From CAYXPG01 sp964564845 (GTDB lineage: Bacteria > Planctomycetota > Phycisphaerae > Sedimentisphaerales > Anaerobacaceae), in contig CAZMCN010000028.1 in the NCBI GenBank assembly GCA_964564845.1, forward strand, positions 1 through 18,706: a DNA stretch of 18,706 nucleotides, written 5' to 3'. The position numbers were made by a program, and so were the translations under genes. Below the pieces are notes generated by a model. That model made no database searches and was not told where the DNA came from. It saw nothing but the letters and a program-made list of their open reading frames with translations. This document shows positions 14,537-18,706 of the stretch, one piece after another (positions within the stretch are counted from its first letter, which is position 1; the number at the start of each line of letters is the position of its first letter).

Positions 14537-15120
14537 TATTCATCTCCGTTCGCTTGCTGAATTATTTTTATAACTTCGTTTATTGCCTGCTCCAAATCTT
14601 CGTTTACCACCATATTCTCATAAAATCGCCATCCCGCAGCAATTTCAATACCCGCACCATTCAATCTATCTTTAGCCTCTTCAATTTCATCTCTACCTCG
14701 TTTTTGTAAACGTTCTGCAAGGTCCTTATGTCTTGGCGGCAAAACAAAAATCATCCACGCTTCCGGATATTTCGCCTTGACCTGCCCCGCACCTTGCACG
14801 TCTATTTCCAGAATAATCGTCTCACCAGCCGCCAGCGCCTCTTCTACCTTGCCCCTTGGCGTGCCGTACAAATGACCAAATACCTCAGCATACTCTAACA
14901 ACTGCCCCTTATCAATCCACTCCTGGAACCGCTCTTTAGATACAAACCAGTAATCGCCACCGTCAACTTCATTTTCTCCTTTTTCCCTGGTAGTTACCGA
15001 GACGCTCAAACACACCTTCTTCAGCCGCCTGACAACTTCTTTGCATATCGTGCTTTTGCCCACACCGCTCGGCCCGCTAACTATTACTATCTTACCCTCG
15101 CTGTGCTTTTGTTCGACCAT
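14536..15120 (-). CDS. gmk: Guanylate kinase
   Basis: A 194-residue nucleotide kinase that phosphorylates GMP to GDP with ATP. The P-loop is GPSGVGKST (16-24). The GMP-binding region has SVTTREKGENEVDGGDY (41-57) and YGTP (85-88), and the lid area has LEIDVQGA (104-111) followed by RLQKRG (137-142). Length is typical. The first 9 residues precede the core strand and are variable. The gene is 110 bp after yicC and its stop overlaps the rpoZ start by one base. A possible small reading frame overlaps its first 33 bp in another frame. Confidence 0.95.
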   Translation of the reverse strand: MVEQKHSEGKIVIVSGPSGVGKSTICKEVVRRLKKVCLSVSVTTREKGENEVDGGDYWFVSKERFQEWIDKGQLLEYAEVFGHLYGTPRGKVEEALAAGETIILEIDVQGAGQVKAKYPEAWMIFVLPPRHKDLAERLQKRGRDEIEEAKDRLNGAGIEIAAGWRFYENMVVNEDLEQAINEVIKIIQQANGDE

Positions 15121-15227
15121 CCGGCTTCTTCTAATTCCAAAAAATCAATTAAATTAACTACAGCACAATCCCAAACCAACCGCCCAGCCCCATTCTTAAC
15201 CTGCAGTTCTACAAACACCACAGCCAA
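15087..15227 (-). CDS. Possible small protein (46 aa) between yicC and gmk
   Basis: A reading frame in the yicC frame starts just after the yicC stop. It uses a TTG at 15227, 6 bases after a GGAG that sits in the yicC end, and ends at a TAG at 15087, overlapping gmk by 33 bp. The peptide (MAVVFVELQVKNGAGRL, then WDCAVVNLIDFLELEEAG) is acidic in its middle and not low-complexity. It matches nothing I know. Chance opening on this G/T-rich strand is a real alternative. Other starts are GTG at 15221 and 15218. Confidence 0.25.
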   Translation of the reverse strand: MAVVFVELQVKNGAGRLVWDCAVVNLIDFLELEEAGWSNKSTARVR

Positions 15228-15230
15228 AAT

Positions 15231-16115
15231 CTACTCCACATTCTGAACCTGCTCTTTAATCCGGTCTATACGACACTTCATATCCAGCACGAGATTGGTA
15301 ATTTCGGTATCGGACGACTTGCTGGCAATAGTATTGACTTCTCTGAGCATCTCCTGGCTGATAAAGTCCAGCCGACGACCAGCCTGACCGTCTGACTCAC
15401 AGCTCTCGGCAAACTGCTGAAGATGCGAATCCAGCCGGGCAAGCTCCTCGGATATATCCGACCTCTCGGCAAAAACCGCAACCTCCCGGAAAAGCGTGTC
15501 TTCATCAAGTTTCAACTCCACATCCTTCAGTAATGCATCGACTCGCCCCTTGAGCTTCTTCTGGTATTCACGCAGAACCACATCACTGCGGCAGCGCAAC
15601 TGCTCAAGGCATCTTCTTATGACATTACAATGCTCTTCTAAATCAGCCGCAAGAGCGGCTCCTTCACTGGCACGCATCTCTTTAAGCCGCCCCAGCGCCT
15701 CCCGGGTAATACTTAAAACTACATCTTTGATTTGACCGGCCTTTTCCTCTTCCGGCAGTATCGGAACCAGTATCCCCGGAAGCGAAAGTAGCCCACCGAT
15801 ATCAACCCGGCAGTTAACACCAGCCGAGGCAGCTATCCCATCCACTTTTTCAATATACTTCTGCAGTGCCTTCTCATTGATTTCAAAAAGCCCTTCTTCA
15901 GAAACATCCTTCAGCCCAAGAACATAACTTACCATCCCGCGAGACAGACTTTCACGCAGAAGTTTCTCAATATCCTCTTCCAGAAACGCTACCGGCTCCG
16001 GCAGCCTTGTTCTGACCTTGAAGTAACGGTTATTCACCGTCTTGACTTCTATTACATAAGTTACTCCGCCAAACTGGCCCTCTGCGCCGCCGTAGCCGGT
16101 CATACTATTTATCAT
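15231..16115 (-). CDS. yicC: YicC-family endoribonuclease
   Basis: A 294-residue protein with both family parts: the N-terminal YicC domain opening MINSMTGYGGAEG and containing EVKTVNNRYFKV (23-34), and the C-terminal DUF1732 part ending in RLDFISQEMLREVNTIASKS and MKCRIDRIKEQVQNVE. YicC proteins are Mn-dependent or metal-dependent endoribonucleases; in E. coli YicC is linked to small-RNA decay. The middle (about 150-230) is helical and probably forms the coiled assembly part. A weak site (GAAGGTG) lies about 8 bases before the ATG. Neighbours gmk and rpoZ follow in the widespread yicC-gmk-rpoZ order. Confidence 0.93.
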   Translation of the reverse strand: MINSMTGYGGAEGQFGGVTYVIEVKTVNNRYFKVRTRLPEPVAFLEEDIEKLLRESLSRGMVSYVLGLKDVSEEGLFEINEKALQKYIEKVDGIAASAGVNCRVDIGGLLSLPGILVPILPEEEKAGQIKDVVLSITREALGRLKEMRASEGAALAADLEEHCNVIRRCLEQLRCRSDVVLREYQKKLKGRVDALLKDVELKLDEDTLFREVAVFAERSDISEELARLDSHLQQFAESCESDGQAGRRLDFISQEMLREVNTIASKSSDTEITNLVLDMKCRIDRIKEQVQNVE

Positions 16116-16185
16116 AAATATTACACCTTCAAATCAGCTCGTCATTATCTCTATCGCCACATCCTGCTCTGCACGCCCACAGTTC

Positions 16186-16548
16186 TTACCTCAAACCAGG
16201 CAAATTCATATCAGCAGCTCTTTCACTCGTAGCCCCAGAACCAGGCACCCTCTCTTCGACGCCGGCAGCCTGGTCAAAATCGCTCACAGAAGGCCTGTAG
16301 AACTTGGCCATCACAACCCCAAGCAGCAGAAATGTGGCAACAAGACCTATCGTAAACCACACCATCGGTTTCTTCGTATCGGCTCCAAAAATCCCGCCGG
16401 TCATACCTCCACCGAACGCCGCACTTAAACCGCCACCTTTGCCCTTCTGAATCAAAACCACCAAAATCAGCACCACCGCACAAAGAACGAAAAGAACTGC
16501 TACGACCTTCATAATAAAAATTACGGCCAGCAATGAAAAAATATTCAT
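16186..16548 (-). CDS. secG: Preprotein translocase subunit SecG
   Basis: A 120-residue protein with two membrane helices (about 4-33 and 60-82) joined by a glycine-rich cytoplasmic loop, IQKGKGGGLSAAFGGGMTGG at 33-52, the typical SecG hallmark. SecG helps SecYE move proteins across the inner membrane. The C-terminal tail (about 85-120) is polar and longer than in short SecG proteins. The start at 16548 is supported by AGAGGA, 6 bases upstream; a later ATG at 16512 would remove part of helix 1. It sits 110 bp after tpiA, the common tpiA-secG pairing. Confidence 0.92.
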   Translation of the reverse strand: MNIFSLLAVIFIMKVVAVLFVLCAVVLILVVLIQKGKGGGLSAAFGGGMTGGIFGADTKKPMVWFTIGLVATFLLLGVVMAKFYRPSVSDFDQAAGVEERVPGSGATSERAADMNLPGLR

Positions 16549-16629
16549 ATCTATTCCTCTTGCCTATTAAATATTTAGAGTTTTCTATCGGCTATTGTCC
16601 CCGCTCCAAGGCCAACACCTTCTCTTACA

Positions 16630-16658
16630 ATAATCAACAGTAAATAATCAATAATCAA
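16630..16658. repeat. Triple ATAATCAA motif after tpiA
   Basis: ATAATCAA occurs at 16630-16637, 16644-16651 and 16651-16658, right at the tpiA stop in the tpiA-secG spacer. It is a small AT-rich cluster with no visible hairpin. A function is not evident. Confidence 0.45.
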
Positions 16659-17420
16659 TTACAACGCCGACATAATTATCGCCACAAAATCATCCGCTTT
16701 CAAACTCGCTCCGCCCACCAGCAGACCGTCAATATCTTTCTCTCTCATCAATTCTGCCGCATTGTCCGGCTTTACCGAACCGCCGTAGAGAATGCGAATC
16801 TCCTCAGCAAGCACCTCTCCATACATCTCGACAAGCAGCCTTCGTGTCAAAGCGTGCACTTCTTGCGCCTGCTCAGCCGCCGCTGTAAGTCCCGTCCCGA
16901 TTGCCCAGACCGGCTCATAAGCTATCGTTACCGCTGAGACCTTCTCGACATCAAGGCCAAAAAGACCGCTTCTGAGCTGCCGGCTTACCACCTCTTCTGT
17001 CTCTGAGGCCTCACGCTCAGACAAAAGCTCACCCAAACAGAATATCGGCAAAAGACCACCCAAAATAGCAGCAGAAATCTTCTTGTTCACCAGCTCGTCG
17101 CTCTCGCCGATAACATGCCGACGCTCCGAATGGCCGCACAAAGCATAAGTGCAACCGATATCTTTCAGCATCGATGCGCTTATCTCGCCGGTAAATGCCC
17201 CCTTCTGCTCACAATAAACATCCTGAGCGCCGACCGCTACACTCGTTGAGCTAAGAACGCCCGCCACCGCCTGAAGATACACAAAAGGAGGACACACCGC
17301 TACATCAACGCTGCGACCTGCCGCATCCGAAGCACCACCGGCCACCGCCTTGGCCAACTCCACACCGCTGCGGCTGTCGGTGTTCATCTTCCAATTGCCG
17401 GCTACAAAAGGCTTCCTCAT
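16659..17420 (-). CDS. tpiA: Triosephosphate isomerase
   Basis: A 253-residue glycolytic enzyme that interconverts glyceraldehyde 3-phosphate and dihydroxyacetone phosphate. All catalytic residues are seen: Lys11 (GNWKMN), His97 (CGHSERR), Glu169 (AYEPVWAIGTG, with the mobile loop after it), and the phosphate-binding GGSVKPDN at 213-220. The ATG at 17420 is chosen because it starts just before the first core strand (MRKPFVAGNWK); a TTG at 17486 in frame would add 22 residues foreign to the family. It lies 62 bp after pheA and before secG, all on one strand. Confidence 0.95.
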   Translation of the reverse strand: MRKPFVAGNWKMNTDSRSGVELAKAVAGGASDAAGRSVDVAVCPPFVYLQAVAGVLSSTSVAVGAQDVYCEQKGAFTGEISASMLKDIGCTYALCGHSERRHVIGESDELVNKKISAAILGGLLPIFCLGELLSEREASETEEVVSRQLRSGLFGLDVEKVSAVTIAYEPVWAIGTGLTAAAEQAQEVHALTRRLLVEMYGEVLAEEIRILYGGSVKPDNAAELMREKDIDGLLVGGASLKADDFVAIIMSAL

Positions 17421-17482
17421 AAAAACTCTCTTGATAATAAAATACTTAAATCCTTTTACGCTCTGTTTAAATGGAAAAAGAA

Positions 17483-18553
17483 TCAAAGCAATTCCACTGC
17501 CCTCGGAAAACTGCCTAACACTGAAAGCTGCAGGCAGTGCTTACGCGACTCTTCCAACGCCTCCTGGACTTTTTCTTCTGTCCTGTGCCCAACAAAATCC
17601 ATAAAAAAATAATATTCCCACTGTCGTTTCTTGCTGGGTCTGGATTCTATATTCGTCAGATTGATTTCGAACCGTTTGAAAACCTCCAGCACATCGGCCA
17701 GTGCGCCCGCCTTGTGGGCGGTACTGAACAGTATAGCTGTTTTATCCTCGCCGGTCGGCCTTGCATCTTCACTGCTGATTATCAGAAAACGCGTTATATT
17801 GTTAGTGATGTCCTCGATATTCTCACAGACAACTTTCAGCCCGTACAGCTCCGCAGCAACAGCCGAGCCAATCGCCGCAGCACCGAGCTCGTCTTTGGCC
17901 ATCTCAGCAGCCCTGGCACTCGAGGCAACTGAAATGGTTTTTGCCTCCTTAAAAGTGGCGCTTAGCCAGTTCCGGCACTGGGCAAAAATCTCCGGCTTCG
18001 AATATACCTTCTCAATCTCTTCCAAAGAACACTTCGCCAAAAGATTATGATGAATCGCCATCAGCACCTCAGCGCAAACCTTCACATCCGAATCCACAAG
18101 CGCATCGAGTGTCTCTATCACACCGCCGCCGGTCGTATTTTCTATCGGTACAAGTCCCAAATCACAGTGGCCCTTGCTTACCTCGTCAAAGATACTTCTT
18201 ATATCGGCAAGGGATTCGTATTCAACGCTCTGGCCAAACTTCAGCATCGCCGCGGTATGGCTGAAACTTCCACCAGGCCCTAAATAGCCAATCCGCAGCG
18301 GCCTTTCCAGAAAAAATGAGCCGCTCATCAACTCACGCCAAACCGCCATCAAACATTTATCCGGAAGAGGCCCTTTATTTGCCCCGGTGATTCTTTCAAA
18401 AACCTTCTTTTCACGGTCCGGCGCATAAACCTGCTCGCCAATCTTGTCCTTCAATTTGCCTATCTCTATCACAACACGGGCACGCTCATTGAGCAGCTCC
18501 ACAATCTCGCAGTCAAGCTCATCAATTCGTTTTCTTAATTCTTCAAGAGACAT
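17483..18553 (-). CDS. pheA: Bifunctional chorismate mutase / prephenate dehydratase
   Basis: A 356-residue P-protein that converts chorismate to prephenate and then to phenylpyruvate for phenylalanine. An AroQ-type helical mutase (about 1-80; LRKRIDELD at 6-14) is followed by the dehydratase (about 86-262; GPGGSFS 92-98, PIENTTGG 136-143, NNITRF 251-256) and a C-terminal ACT domain (about 270-356) with GAL (283-285) and ESRP (303-306), the phenylalanine-binding elements of this family. Feedback inhibition by phenylalanine is therefore expected. All three parts are complete. Start by ATG; only a weak AGG lies upstream. Confidence 0.95.
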   Translation of the reverse strand: MSLEELRKRIDELDCEIVELLNERARVVIEIGKLKDKIGEQVYAPDREKKVFERITGANKGPLPDKCLMAVWRELMSGSFFLERPLRIGYLGPGGSFSHTAAMLKFGQSVEYESLADIRSIFDEVSKGHCDLGLVPIENTTGGGVIETLDALVDSDVKVCAEVLMAIHHNLLAKCSLEEIEKVYSKPEIFAQCRNWLSATFKEAKTISVASSARAAEMAKDELGAAAIGSAVAAELYGLKVVCENIEDITNNITRFLIISSEDARPTGEDKTAILFSTAHKAGALADVLEVFKRFEINLTNIESRPSKKRQWEYYFFMDFVGHRTEEKVQEALEESRKHCLQLSVLGSFPRAVELL

Positions 18554-18658
18554 AGACCTAAAGTTAAAAAGCTAAAAGTAAAAAACAACCAAAAGATAAA
18601 ACCAAAAATAATGTTATAAACAAAAATCCAATGCCGGATATTTCTTTTAAAACCAATA

Positions 18659-18687
18659 CGTTTAACAGAATTTCGCATTTGAGTCAA
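18659..18687 (-). promoter_or_regulatory. Candidate pheA promoter
   Basis: On the minus strand: TTGACT (18682-18687), 17-base spacer, TAAACG (18659-18664), about 105 bases before the pheA ATG. The -35 is good, the -10 weak. The long AT-rich leader contains a degenerate relative of the marR-flanking repeat near 18560-18590. Confidence 0.35.
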
Positions 18688-18706
18688 GAAATTTGGTTTA
18701 TTAGTT

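Noticed and set aside
17421..17486. Longer tpiA start at TTG 17486
   Set aside because: The family starts at the GNWKMN strand, and the added residues are not family-like; ATG 17420 fits.

Overview
This window reads as chromosomal DNA of a Gram-negative, fermentative-type bacterium. An apolipoprotein N-acyltransferase, a lipoprotein signal, SecG and a phosphatidylethanolamine (PE) pathway all point to a two-membrane cell. The eukaryote-like PurB, the short-type Psd, the MFS-acyltransferase-AMP-ligase fusion and the many short AT-rich intergenic repeats suggest Planctomycetota, perhaps class Phycisphaerae. That placement is inference from protein flavour; no rRNA is present. No tRNA, CRISPR array, transposase or phage gene was seen.

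Left third (1-8291): membrane lipid and lipoprotein genes. On the minus strand lie lnt, a small four-helix membrane protein, a lipase-like lipoprotein, and a large MFS/PlsC/AMP-ligase (LplT-Aas type) gene that runs off the left edge. Beyond lnt, on the same strand, is a MarR-type regulator with a clear promoter and palindromic operator. Divergent from marR are psd and pssA, which make PE. Lnt takes an acyl chain from a phospholipid (PE is the preferred donor in E. coli) and leaves lyso-PE. LplT and Aas take lyso-PE back in and re-acylate it. The neighbourhood therefore holds PE synthesis, PE use and lyso-PE repair together.

Middle (8292-13020): a PilZ (c-di-GMP receptor) protein on the minus strand; a divergent membrane-anchored protein of unknown function; then purB and pyrE on the plus strand. 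pyrE has a structured leader.

Right third (13054-18553): a minus-strand housekeeping run, pheA - tpiA - secG - yicC - gmk - rpoZ - coaC - coaB. The yicC-gmk-rpoZ-coa(B)C part is a widely conserved bacterial order; here CoaC and CoaB are separate genes rather than one Dfp/CoaBC protein.

The most unusual structure is in the spacers. One repeat of about 100 bp sits directly before the start codons of both lnt and pssA. A second repeat, with a 57-bp identical core, flanks marR in direct orientation. Short tandem motifs lie in the spacers before the aas-like gene and secG. The only gene-free stretch above 300 bp is 5505-5835, which is almost entirely repeat sequence. I found no clearly novel multi-gene system; the best candidates for something undescribed are the repeats, the lipid-repair gene grouping and the pyrE leader.
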